A stretch of DNA of 22,072 bases from JBFWIW01 sp050253535 (GTDB lineage Bacteria > Bacillota > Clostridia > Oscillospirales > Oscillospiraceae). The stretch covers positions 1 to 22,072 of the forward strand of contig JBFWIW010000052.1 in the NCBI GenBank assembly GCA_050253535.1, given 5' to 3'. The notes under the pieces are model-generated. The model searched no databases. It was not told the origin of the DNA and was given only the letters and a program-made list of their open reading frames with translations. Below, piece by piece: positions 5,573 through 13,784 of this stretch; position 1 is the first letter of the stretch; every line of letters starts with the position of its first letter. Made by a program: the position numbers and the translations under genes.

Positions 5573-8569
5573 ATGGTAAAAATTGATGAACCAGAAGCAA
5601 AGGAAACGCTTTATATAGGCTCTGTTTCTTTTGAAAAGACATTGGTAGGCATTGACGTCGGCTCTACCACGCTGAAAGTCGTCGTCATAAAGAACCAAGA
5701 GGTAATTTACGAGCGCTATGAGCGCCATTTTTCCCAGGTTCGCAAAAAAGCGCTCGATATGGTAAGGGAGATCGAGCCGCTTCTTAAAGGGAGCAGTTTT
5801 CAGGTGGCAATATCCGGTTCGGCCGGACTCGGGCTCGCCAAAGCTGCCGATATCCCGTTCGTTCAGGAGGTTTACGCCACCGGCGAGGTGATAAAAGAAC
5901 TCGAACCGGACGTCTCCGTTGTCATTGAGCTCGGCGGTGAAGACGCCAAGGTCATTTTCTTTAAAGGCGGTACCGACGAGCGCATGAACGGCTCATGTGC
6001 CGGCGGGACAGGCGCTTTTATAGACCAGATGGCGACGCTTCTTAACGTCTCAGTCGCAGAGCTTGATGAACTCAGCCTCAAACACACCCGGCTCTATCCC
6101 ATAGCCTCCCGCTGCGGCGTTTTCGCGAAGAGCGACATACAGCCTCTTTTAAACCAGGGCGCCGGCAAGGCGGACATCGCGGCAAGCATTTACCAAGCCG
6201 TTGTAAATCAGACAATTGCCGGCCTCGTACAGGGCAGCAGGATTGAAGGGCGCGTCATGTTTCTCGGCGGTCCGCTCTATTACTGCAAGGGTTTACGCGA
6301 TCGATTCACGGAAACGCTTAAACTTAATGAAGAGACGGCTGTTTTCCCCGAATGCGGCCGGTTCGCGGTAGCTATCGGAGCCGCCATCTATTCCGATAAG
6401 CAGTCGCAGTCATTCACCTTCCAATCGATAACAGACGCTATTGGAAAGGCCGCGTCGCAGAGTGTTTCCGCAAACCGCTTAAGACCACTCTTCAAAGACG
6501 CTGCGGAATACGAGGAATTCTGCGAGCGCCATGCGCGCGATACGGTGGCCTCAATTCCCACTGAGACCTACGCCGGAAACGCTTATCTCGGGATAGACTG
6601 CGGCAGTACGACTACAAAGCTCGTACTCATAACTGAAAACCGCGACATCCTTTATACATATTACAACTCAAATAACGGCAGCCCCGTCGAGATAGTAAAA
6701 GAGCAGTTGGAGCGTATATACGAGCTATGTGCCGACCGCATAAACATCTGCGGCAGCGCGGTTACCGGTTACGGCGAGGATCTCATAAAAAGCGCCTTTG
6801 GTGTGGACACAGGCGTCGTTGAGACGATTGCGCATTACACAGCCGCACGCTATTTCAAACCGGAAGTCGACTTCATCCTCGACATCGGCGGGCAGGACAT
6901 CAAGTGCTTCAAGATAAGAAACGGCGCCATAGACAGCATAATGCTCAACGAGGCGTGCTCCTCCGGGTGCGGCTCATTTATCGAGACGTTTGCGAAATCT
7001 ATGGGCTATCAAATCGAGGAATTCGCGCAAAAAGGCATTTTCTCAACATCCCCCGTCGACCTTGGGAGCCGCTGCACTGTTTTTATGAACTCATCGGTGA
7101 AACAGGCGCAGAAGGACGGCGCGACGGTCGAGGATATCTCTGCGGGGCTCTCCATGAGTGTCGTGCGGAACGCACTCTATAAGGTCATACGGGCAGCAAA
7201 CCCCGATGAGCTTGGGCAGCACATTGTCGTACAGGGCGGGACGTTTTTAAACGACGCAATACTCCGCTCGTTCGAAATAGAAATAAAACGGAACGTCACC
7301 CGTCCGTCCATCGCGGGACTAATGGGAGCTTACGGCGCGGCGCTCTATGCCATGCATACGAAAAAAACAAAACTGATAACACCGGAGAAGCTCAGGACTT
7401 TTGCGCATACGTCTAAGTCCACCGTGTGCCGGGGCTGCACAAATAACTGCCATCTGACGATCAACACCTTTTCGGACGGCGCAAAATTCATATCCGGCAA
7501 CCAGTGTGAAAAAGGCCTCGGCCTTGCCAAGGCCTCAGTTGATATACCAAACCTCTACAAATTTAAGAGGGACTACATAACCGCCCTTAAACCGCAAAGC
7601 GGCAGACGGAATAGAACAATCGGCCTGCCGCTCGCCCTCGGAATGTACGAGCTTGCGCCTCTCTGGTACGGCATATTCACGTCTCTTGGCTTTGAGGTCG
7701 TACTCTCCGGCCTGTCGTCGAAGAAAATATATGAAAAGGGCCAGTTCTCAATCCCGTCGGACACCGCCTGTTATCCCGCCAAGATAATGCACGGGCATAT
7801 GGAAAGCCTTATAGAGCGTGGAGTCGACGCAATATTCTATCCCTGCCTGACTTACAACATAGACGAAAAAGAGAGCGCTAACCACTATAACTGCCCCATC
7901 GTCGCCTATTATTCCGAACTTCTGCGGGGCAACATGGATAATCTGAGGAGTGTCACCTTCCTGTACCCGTATCTAAACATCAACAATCAGAAAGCGCTCG
8001 CAAAATCTCTATATTTATCGCTAAGCGGCCGTTTCCAAGGCATTACACGCTCCGAAGTAAAACGCGCCGTGGCGAAGGGCTTCAGCGCCTATGACACATA
8101 CATGGCGGCCATAAAGTCGGAGGGCGCAAAGGCCATAGCTTTTGCCAGAGAGACCGGGCGGCGCATCATGATACTCGCGGGAAGACCCTATCATATCGAT
8201 ACGGAAATAGGCCACGGGATAGACAATCTCGCCACGTCGCTCGGCTTTGTCGTTGTTAGTGAGGACGCCGTCTTTCATCTGGCCGAACCACAGGCCGTTC
8301 ACGTATTGAACCAGTGGACATACCACGCAAGGCTCTACCGTGCGGCAACGTTCGCTGCTGAGAATCCGGACGTCGAGCTTGTCCAGCTTGTCTCGTTCGG
8401 CTGCGGCATAGACGCGATTACAACAGACGAGGTGCGCTCGATTCTCGAAATGAGAGGAAAGCTCTATACCCAAATTAAGATTGACGAAATAACTAACCTG
8501 GGCGCTGTAAAGATAAGACTCCGCAGCTTACTTGGCGCTCTGGAGGAGAGAAACGGTTTTCATGAGTGA
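5573..8569 (+). CDS. Tandem BadF/HgdC-type acyl-CoA dehydratase activase with DUF2229 region
   Basis: This 998-residue protein contains two ASKHA-fold ATPase modules of the BadF/BadG/HgdC type (about 22-275 and 337-595), each with a phosphate loop (GIDVGSTTLK; GIDCGSTTTK). In each module two Cys lie 39 residues apart, Cys142/Cys181 and Cys462/Cys501. The same spacing holds for the Cys pair that binds the interfacial [4Fe-4S] cluster in HgdC. A Cys-rich segment follows (CRGCTNNC, 619-626, plus Cys645), then a DUF2229 region from about 682 with Cys733, Cys758 and Cys774. Known relatives use ATP hydrolysis to inject a low-potential electron into 2-hydroxyacyl-CoA dehydratases or related reductases. 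The start has GGTGA 7 nt upstream. The partner gene overlaps by 8 nt. The actual electron acceptor is unknown. Confidence 0.9.
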   Translation: MVKIDEPEAKETLYIGSVSFEKTLVGIDVGSTTLKVVVIKNQEVIYERYERHFSQVRKKALDMVREIEPLLKGSSFQVAISGSAGLGLAKAADIPFVQEVYATGEVIKELEPDVSVVIELGGEDAKVIFFKGGTDERMNGSCAGGTGAFIDQMATLLNVSVAELDELSLKHTRLYPIASRCGVFAKSDIQPLLNQGAGKADIAASIYQAVVNQTIAGLVQGSRIEGRVMFLGGPLYYCKGLRDRFTETLKLNEETAVFPECGRFAVAIGAAIYSDKQSQSFTFQSITDAIGKAASQSVSANRLRPLFKDAAEYEEFCERHARDTVASIPTETYAGNAYLGIDCGSTTTKLVLITENRDILYTYYNSNNGSPVEIVKEQLERIYELCADRINICGSAVTGYGEDLIKSAFGVDTGVVETIAHYTAARYFKPEVDFILDIGGQDIKCFKIRNGAIDSIMLNEACSSGCGSFIETFAKSMGYQIEEFAQKGIFSTSPVDLGSRCTVFMNSSVKQAQKDGATVEDISAGLSMSVVRNALYKVIRAANPDELGQHIVVQGGTFLNDAILRSFEIEIKRNVTRPSIAGLMGAYGAALYAMHTKKTKLITPEKLRTFAHTSKSTVCRGCTNNCHLTINTFSDGAKFISGNQCEKGLGLAKASVDIPNLYKFKRDYITALKPQSGRRNRTIGLPLALGMYELAPLWYGIFTSLGFEVVLSGLSSKKIYEKGQFSIPSDTACYPAKIMHGHMESLIERGVDAIFYPCLTYNIDEKESANHYNCPIVAYYSELLRGNMDNLRSVTFLYPYLNINNQKALAKSLYLSLSGRFQGITRSEVKRAVAKGFSAYDTYMAAIKSEGAKAIAFARETGRRIMILAGRPYHIDTEIGHGIDNLATSLGFVVVSEDAVFHLAEPQAVHVLNQWTYHARLYRAATFAAENPDVELVQLVSFGCGIDAITTDEVRSILEMRGKLYTQIKIDEITNLGAVKIRLRSLLGALEERNGFHE

Positions 8570-9812
8570 ATATTACATCCAGTTTACAGAGGAGATGAAG
8601 CGGGATTACACAATACTTATCCCTACCATGCTCCCAATGCACTTTAAAATGATAGCAAACATTCTCCGCTCCTACGGCTATAAGGCCGAACTATTGGAGA
8701 CCTACGGCCGCGATATAACGGATACGGGACTGCGATATGTCCACAACGATACCTGCTACCCCGCCCTTCTTGTAATCGGTCAGTTTATAAACGCACTGCA
8801 GAGCGGGAAATACGACCCCCACAAAACCGCGCTTATCCTGTTCCAGACCGGCGGCGGCTGCCGTGCCTCAAACTACATCTCGCTCCTTCGGAAGGCGCTC
8901 ATAAAGGCCGGCTACGAGTACATCCCCGTCATATCTTTCAGTCTAGCCGGGATAGAGAAGCACCCGGGATGGAAGCTCACGCTTCCGATGCTGCACTGCA
9001 TGCTCTACGGGGTTCTGTACGGCGACCTTCTCATGTCGCTCAAAAACCAGTGCCGGCCATATGAAAAAGAGCCGGGATCCGCCGAAAAAATGGCGGACTA
9101 TTGGACAAAAAAACTGACTGACGAGATGGCGCACAGCCTCCGGCTCTCGTATAAGCGGGTAAAGCAACATTACTGCGAGATTTTACGTGACTTCGCCGCC
9201 ATCCCGATGGCGCGTACACCGAAGATAAAGGTCGGCGTGGTCGGCGAGATTTTTGTAAAATACTCCCCTCTCGGAAACAACAACCTTGAGGACTTCCTTG
9301 TCTCCGAGGGCGCGGAGGTGGTCGTTCCGGGACTTCTGGATTTCTGCCTTTACAGTGTTTTTGACAGCATCATGGATACAAAGCTCTACGGCGTGCGAAA
9401 AATAAAGAGCATATTCGTAAAATACATATATTATTTCCTTATAAAAAAGCAGAAAGACCTTATAAAAATAATTTTGGACGACAAGACATTTTCCCCACCT
9501 ACAAGCTTCGAGCATACGCGCACTCTGACCGCCGGGTACATAGGCCTCGGGGCAAAAATGGGCGAGGGTTGGCTCCTTACCGCCGAAATGCTGGAGCTCG
9601 CAGAACAGGGCGTCAAAAACATTGTCTGCACGCAGCCCTTCGGTTGCCTGCCCAACCACATCTGCGGAAAGGGCATGATGAGGCCTATAAAAGAGCGAAA
9701 TCCCGATGTCAATATAGTCGCAATCGACTATGATCCGGGCGCGACGCAGATCAATCAGGAAAACCGCTTAAAGCTCATGCTTGCAAACGCGGGTACGGAA
9801 AAGAGCGAATAA
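8562..9812 (+). CDS. HgdB-like 2-hydroxyacyl-CoA dehydratase-related Fe-S protein
   Basis: This 416-residue protein corresponds to the C-terminal part of the large (about 1400 aa) CoA-dehydratase-activase-related chains found in many anaerobes. Features seen are FTEEMKRDYTILIPTMLPMHF at the start, NDTCYPALLVIGQF (Cys65), QTGGGCRASNY (Cys100), GVVGEIFVKYSP at about 225-236 and CTQPFGCLPNHICGKG (Cys356, 362, 368). These cysteines suggest Fe-S ligation as in the HgdB/double-cubane fold. I chose the ATG at 8562, which overlaps the upstream stop (ATGAGTGA) and has GGAGGAGAG about 11 nt before it. It is almost certainly made together with the activase as one functional unit. The reaction is not predictable from sequence. 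Confidence 0.85.
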   Translation: MSEYYIQFTEEMKRDYTILIPTMLPMHFKMIANILRSYGYKAELLETYGRDITDTGLRYVHNDTCYPALLVIGQFINALQSGKYDPHKTALILFQTGGGCRASNYISLLRKALIKAGYEYIPVISFSLAGIEKHPGWKLTLPMLHCMLYGVLYGDLLMSLKNQCRPYEKEPGSAEKMADYWTKKLTDEMAHSLRLSYKRVKQHYCEILRDFAAIPMARTPKIKVGVVGEIFVKYSPLGNNNLEDFLVSEGAEVVVPGLLDFCLYSVFDSIMDTKLYGVRKIKSIFVKYIYYFLIKKQKDLIKIILDDKTFSPPTSFEHTRTLTAGYIGLGAKMGEGWLLTAEMLELAEQGVKNIVCTQPFGCLPNHICGKGMMRPIKERNPDVNIVAIDYDPGATQINQENRLKLMLANAGTEKSE

Positions 9813-9843
9813 AACGCCTATAAAAGCGGAACCTAAAAAGCAA

Positions 9844-9893
9844 AAGACCCCGCATAGTGTAAGCCGTAAACGGCTTACACTATGCGGGGTCTT
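9844..9893. terminator. Bidirectional terminator between the HgdB-like gene and the cupin gene
   Basis: Bases 9844-9866 pair perfectly with 9871-9893 (23 bp, 4-nt loop). T-rich tracts follow in the plus direction (TTCTGTTATAAGTTTTT) and in the minus direction (complement of the AAAAAGCAAAA run at 9836-9845). It separates two convergent genes and marks the left border of the accessory catabolic region. Confidence 0.88.
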
Positions 9894-9906
9894 CTGTTAT
9901 AAGTTT

Positions 9907-10290
9907 TTACCGCTGCTTATTGTCCTCCGGCCTGACATTTTCCGATGTTCCGTATATGAAGACAATATCTACAAAGCCGCCCGGCTCATAGTAAAATGCG
10001 TGCCATTCGTTTTCGGGTATGTGCAGAACCATACCGCGCTCCAGCTTACGGCTATGTGTCAGATTGTCCTTTTCCGGGCCCCAGCATACACTGCCGTCCT
10101 TTGCGTCAAAAATAATTACTGTCTCTTCGGCGTGGCAGTGCGGCTCCATAATACCGTATTCCTCGCTGTATGAGGCATACCCGACCGTCATAGAATCGCT
10201 CAGCGAAGCGCTGTCCTTCCCTACCGCTCTCTGTATACCGCGCCCGGGAAGCGCGTCGGTCTTCATTTGGTTTTTGGGGACGATAACCAT
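9907..10290 (-). CDS. Small cupin-domain protein
   Basis: This encodes 127 residues, a single-domain cupin. The first cupin motif reads EPHCHAEETVII (His51, His53, Glu55/56) and the second MVLHIPENEWHAFY (His97). Together they provide the usual three-His/one-Glu metal site of the beta-barrel. Such proteins can be sugar or keto-acid isomerases, dioxygenases or ligand-binding proteins, and no specific reaction can be assigned. AAGGAG lies about 11 nt before the ATG. The gene follows the AraC regulator on the same strand after 69 nt with no hairpin between. It is therefore probably co-transcribed with the regulator and linked to the same catabolic system. Confidence 0.82.
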   Translation of the reverse strand: MVIVPKNQMKTDALPGRGIQRAVGKDSASLSDSMTVGYASYSEEYGIMEPHCHAEETVIIFDAKDGSVCWGPEKDNLTHSRKLERGMVLHIPENEWHAFYYEPGGFVDIVFIYGTSENVRPEDNKQR

Positions 10291-10359
10291 TTAAAAAACA
10301 CTCCTTTTAACTTTATGTATATCTGCCGTATATGTTAGGCGTCAAATATCTGTAATTCT

Positions 10360-11274
10360 CTATAAACTTGTGTTATCAATGATAGCTGTTTCAGGTGCTT
10401 TCAGATCTGCGCTATCCTTCAGCGGGATTTCAAATTCTCCCGGCGGCGTATACCTGTTATGTATTATGTTTATACCCTTATCAGATCTCGTGCGGAAAAT
10501 ATATTCGCTAGGCGGTATTCCCATCGTCTTTTTGAATACCCGGCTGAAATAATGGATACTTTCAAAACCCAACTTTTCTGAAACTTGCGTTATGTTGAGA
10601 TCGGAATAGAGCATAAGATCTCGGGCCATTGCCATTTTTCCCTGGCATATGTACTCGTTTGGCGTAAATCCGGTCTCCCCTCTGAATACCTCCGTAAGGT
10701 AATTTTTATGGTACCCGCAGACCTCCGCCACCTGTGCCACAGTTATCGGCTTCTCCAGATTATTCTGGATAAATTCAATCCCCTTCTGCAGCCGTTTCTT
10801 TCTTGTGGAAGTCGGAAGCGGATATATCGTCCTTTTGCTGTCGGCTTCCGCTTTGAACCTGCGCTCCAGAAGAATAAGCAGCTCATTAAATCTCAGATCG
10901 ATCATTTCACCGTAGCATGCCTGCTGGTTGACGGCCTCCTCAAAAAGGCTTTTCAACATCTCATCCTGATATTCGTCCAAATGCTTAAGGCATATCGGAA
11001 GACCCTGAATTTTATTTTTTATATTTCTGTCGCATGTAAACTTTATGCTCAGACTACAGGAAGTATCCAGGCTGTATACGGCATGATCAGTCCCAGGCGG
11101 CACCATGACAAGCGTCCCTTTTTCGAGCAAATAATCAGTTTTATCAACGGTAACGCACGCGTTTCCGCAAATCCCGTAAATAAAGTGATAATATTCATGT
11201 TTGTGTGTTTCGATATACTGCCCAGTTTTTTTGATGTCTTTCACTATCCGGTGTACCGAGATATTATGGAGCAC
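10360..11274 (-). CDS. AraC family transcriptional regulator with N-terminal cupin sensor domain
   Basis: This encodes 304 residues. The N-terminal part (about 15-80) is an AraC-type cupin ligand-binding domain with the characteristic HKHEYYHFIYG and LVMVPPGTDHAVY segments. The C-terminal two-helix-turn-helix region spans about 161-261, including PITVAQVAEVCGYHKNYLTEVF and LNITQVSEKLGFESIHYFSRVF. The start is GTG at 11274, with GGAGGTGAG 6 nt upstream. The gene is divergent from the DapA-family/LarA-like pair, with 179 bp between starts. AraC regulators in this arrangement usually activate the divergent operon when their sugar or organic acid ligand is present. That role is inference from position. 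Confidence 0.92.
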   Translation of the reverse strand: MLHNISVHRIVKDIKKTGQYIETHKHEYYHFIYGICGNACVTVDKTDYLLEKGTLVMVPPGTDHAVYSLDTSCSLSIKFTCDRNIKNKIQGLPICLKHLDEYQDEMLKSLFEEAVNQQACYGEMIDLRFNELLILLERRFKAEADSKRTIYPLPTSTRKKRLQKGIEFIQNNLEKPITVAQVAEVCGYHKNYLTEVFRGETGFTPNEYICQGKMAMARDLMLYSDLNITQVSEKLGFESIHYFSRVFKKTMGIPPSEYIFRTRSDKGINIIHNRYTPPGEFEIPLKDSADLKAPETAIIDNTSL

Positions 11275-11422
11275 GTTTTCTCACCTCCACTTTATAATAA
11301 CATTTCACAATAGTAACCGCAAGAACAACTTCTTCTCCAATAAAATTTTAATCTGAGATAAGTGTAAATACATACGGTTTTTTTCACAAGACACATGGAT
11401 TCTGATGATGTAAGCTATATTT

Positions 11423-11437
11423 GATAAATATTTTATC
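11423..11437. promoter_or_regulatory. Inverted repeat GATAAA-TAT-TTTATC upstream of the catabolic operon
   Basis: A perfect 6-bp inverted repeat with a 3-bp spacer lies immediately before the ribosome binding site of the DapA-family gene, within the araC/dapA divergent region. It could be an operator or part of the leader; there is no further support. No close-to-consensus promoter was seen in the 179-bp region. Confidence 0.3.
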
Positions 11438-11453
11438 CGAAAGGTTGAGCGAA

Positions 11454-12356
11454 ATGGAAAAGAAAATTATCGGCGTTATACCGCCAATTATTACCCCTGT
11501 TGACGAAAACGAAAAGGTGGACGAAAAGGCCATGCGCCTTCTGATCGATCACTGTATAGAAAACGGCATACACGGCATATTCGTTTGCGGCTCGAACGGC
11601 GAGTGTATGAGCCTCACGCAGGCGGAGCGGGACCGGGCGATAAGTATTTCTATAGACGCCTGCCGCGGCAAGGTGCCCGTCATGGCCGGATGCATGGACA
11701 CCAGCACGGAGCGTGTCATCGAGAACATCAAACGTTTTGAGGATATGGGCGGCGAAACCGCCGTTGTCACATCGGTTTTTTACGCAAGGCACGCCACGCA
11801 GGATGAAACCGTACGCCATTTTGAGGCCATCAGCAGAAATACGAGCTGCAACCTGATGATTTACAATATCCCGATGTTTACCATGCAGAACCTGAATGCG
11901 GACACGATCATCAAAATCAGCAAGATCGACAAGGTCATCGGTATCAAGGACTCCTCCGGCAACTTCCCGAACTTCATAAAGCTGCTGCAGTATTTCCGCG
12001 GCACGGATTTTCTGCTGCATCAGGGCACGACAAGTCTCGCCGTTCCCAGTATGCTGATGGGCGCGGACGGCTTCGTCCCTTCACTCGCGCCGCTGTTCCC
12101 TGTCCCGCATATTAAGGTCTACGAGACGGGAAAGGCCGGCAATATCGACGAATGCATGAAATGGGGCAAGCTGCTCGACGAGATCTGCAAACTTTATCCC
12201 ATGGCAAAGAGTCAGACCTCCAGCACAAAATACGCCATGAGCAGGCTCGGCTTCAGTTCCGACAGGGTGATCCGTCCCACAGAACCGATTACCGAGGAGG
12301 AAAAGCGCCGCATCGACGAACATATTGAGAAATACCGCGAATATGCCGCTATTTGA
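11454..12356 (+). CDS. Dihydrodipicolinate synthase/N-acetylneuraminate lyase family protein (first copy)
   Basis: This 300-residue (beta/alpha)8 barrel aldolase of the DapA superfamily is a class I enzyme forming a Schiff base with pyruvate or another keto acid. The Schiff-base Lys is in GIKDSSGN (Lys165), and the catalytic Tyr is in LMIYNIP (Tyr137). The loop that reads GTTGE in true DHDPS is GSNGE (46-50). The aspartate-semialdehyde-binding Arg after YNIP is absent (YNIPMFTM), so lysine biosynthesis is unlikely. A 2-keto-3-deoxy-acid aldolase, other hydroxy-keto-acid lyase or dehydratase is more plausible. The ATG at 11454 is preceded by AAAGG. It is the first gene of a two-gene rightward unit, 13 nt before the LarA-like gene. 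Confidence 0.9.
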   Translation: MEKKIIGVIPPIITPVDENEKVDEKAMRLLIDHCIENGIHGIFVCGSNGECMSLTQAERDRAISISIDACRGKVPVMAGCMDTSTERVIENIKRFEDMGGETAVVTSVFYARHATQDETVRHFEAISRNTSCNLMIYNIPMFTMQNLNADTIIKISKIDKVIGIKDSSGNFPNFIKLLQYFRGTDFLLHQGTTSLAVPSMLMGADGFVPSLAPLFPVPHIKVYETGKAGNIDECMKWGKLLDEICKLYPMAKSQTSSTKYAMSRLGFSSDRVIRPTEPITEEEKRRIDEHIEKYREYAAI

Positions 12357-12369
12357 ATTGGAGGTTTCT

Positions 12370-13689
12370 ATGGAAAATCCGAATCACAGCTTTGAAGATT
12401 ACAGCGTCGTAGAAGACCTGCTTAAAAACACGCGCATACCGGACATGTTCCCTGTCCGCCAGAAATTTAACGACACAAAGATCGAAGACCTGCCGGCGGA
12501 GATTGAAAAACAGCTTGAAGCGGCAAAGGCCTCTGCCCTTCTGAAACCCGGTATGAGCATATGCATCACAGCCTCCAGCCGCGGTATCGACCGGCAGAAC
12601 GTCATCCTGCGGGAGATCGCCCGTTATCTTCAGAAATGCGGGTGCAGGCCGTTTATAATACCCGCCATGGGCAGCCATGGCGGCGCTACGGCGGAGGGTC
12701 AGCGCGCGATACTCACAAGCTACGGGATAACCGAAGCGTTCTGCGGCTGCCCGGTTATATCCAGTATGGAAACCGTTCGGCTGGGGGATGTTGAAGAGGA
12801 CGGCAAGCTGCTTGAGGTGCGGGTCGACAGGCACGCCTTTGAAGCAGACGGCATCGTGGTTTTCGGCAGAATAAAGCCGCACAGCGCCTTCCGCGGGCCC
12901 ATTGAATCCGGCCTCACCAAGATGATGTGCATAGGCCTGGGTAAGCAGGCCGGGGCAGACAGCCTCCATCGGGACGGCTTCGGTACCTTCAAGACGCGCA
13001 TTCCCCTCTTCGGCAACTATGTCCGCACCCATACGAAAGTCCTGTTCGGCGTGGCTACCATTGAAAACGCCTATGACAAAGCAAACCGTATAGCCGTGCT
13101 GAAAAATGAAGAAATCCCCGAAAAAGAGCCTGAGCTTCTGAAATACGCGTTCGATCTCATGCCCAGAATTCTGGTGGACAGGACAGACGTGCTTGTCGTC
13201 GGGGAGCTCGGCAAGAACTTTTCCGGCAGCGGTATGGACCCGAATATAACCGGCACATGGAACACGCCCTACGGCAGCGGAGGGATTCAGAAGCAGCGGA
13301 CTGTGGTTCTGGACTTAACCGATGTCTCACACGGCAACGGCCTCGGCATCGGGCAGGCCGATACGACGACTCTGCGTTTTTACAACAAGCTCAACTTTAT
13401 GGAGACCTATCCAAACGCGCTGACTTCCACCGTATTTCTCCCCATAAAGCTGCCCATGGTACTGCGCGACGACGATATGGCCATCCGCGGCGCCATCAAA
13501 ACCTGCAACCACTTTGATCCCTCAAATCCGAAAGTTGTCTTGATACACAACAGCCTGGACATCGAGGAGATCTATCTCTCCAGAGCATTCTGGAAAGAGG
13601 TTCAGGATATCCCCGGAATCGAAATAATGGGTGATCCCGCGCCGCTCCCATTTGATAAGGCCGGCAACCTGCTTCTCTGGCAGGATTGA
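12370..13689 (+). CDS. LarA-type (nickel-pincer) lactate racemase/2-hydroxyacid epimerase homologue
   Basis: This 439-residue protein of the LarA/DUF2088 superfamily includes enzymes that racemise or epimerise 2-hydroxyacids through a covalently bound nickel-pincer nucleotide. Candidate catalytic residues are His103 (GSHGGAT), His171 (RIKPHSAFRG), Lys184 (ESGLTKMM) and His200 (ADSLH). These parallel the acid/base His108 and His174, cofactor-binding Lys184 and nickel ligand His200 of characterised LarA; the alignment is by eye. TTGGAGG 5 nt upstream supports the ATG at 12370 over an earlier in-frame ATG at 12325. No cofactor genes larB, larC or larE are in the window. Its place next to a DapA-family lyase suggests a hydroxy-acid other than lactate. 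Transcription ends at the 13703 hairpin. Confidence 0.85.
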   Translation: MENPNHSFEDYSVVEDLLKNTRIPDMFPVRQKFNDTKIEDLPAEIEKQLEAAKASALLKPGMSICITASSRGIDRQNVILREIARYLQKCGCRPFIIPAMGSHGGATAEGQRAILTSYGITEAFCGCPVISSMETVRLGDVEEDGKLLEVRVDRHAFEADGIVVFGRIKPHSAFRGPIESGLTKMMCIGLGKQAGADSLHRDGFGTFKTRIPLFGNYVRTHTKVLFGVATIENAYDKANRIAVLKNEEIPEKEPELLKYAFDLMPRILVDRTDVLVVGELGKNFSGSGMDPNITGTWNTPYGSGGIQKQRTVVLDLTDVSHGNGLGIGQADTTTLRFYNKLNFMETYPNALTSTVFLPIKLPMVLRDDDMAIRGAIKTCNHFDPSNPKVVLIHNSLDIEEIYLSRAFWKEVQDIPGIEIMGDPAPLPFDKAGNLLLWQD

Positions 13690-13702
13690 CTTCATTAATT
13701 GC

Positions 13703-13752
13703 AAAACGTAAGCGCTCCGCCTTTTCGAAAAGGCAGAGCGCTTACGTTTTTT
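13703..13752. terminator. Bidirectional terminator between the LarA-like gene and the amidohydrolase remnant
   Basis: Bases 13703-13726 pair with 13727-13750 with one C/A mismatch (13718/13735). The functional form has a small loop in the CTTTTCGAAAAG centre. T6 follows at 13747-13752, and A4 precedes at 13703-13706, giving T4 on the minus strand. The genes on both sides converge on it. Confidence 0.85.
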
Positions 13753-13784
13753 AGCGGCAGCTCAAAATATGAGGAGTAAGCGAA

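Noticed and set aside
8540..8569. Programmed -1 frameshift joining the activase and HgdB-like proteins
   Set aside because: The downstream frame is +1 relative to the upstream one, so a -1 slip would not fuse them. The downstream ATG has its own ribosome binding site.
10585..11313. A 242-codon plus-strand frame opposite the AraC gene
   Set aside because: The minus strand encodes a full AraC protein with a good start, and the opposite frame shows no domain.
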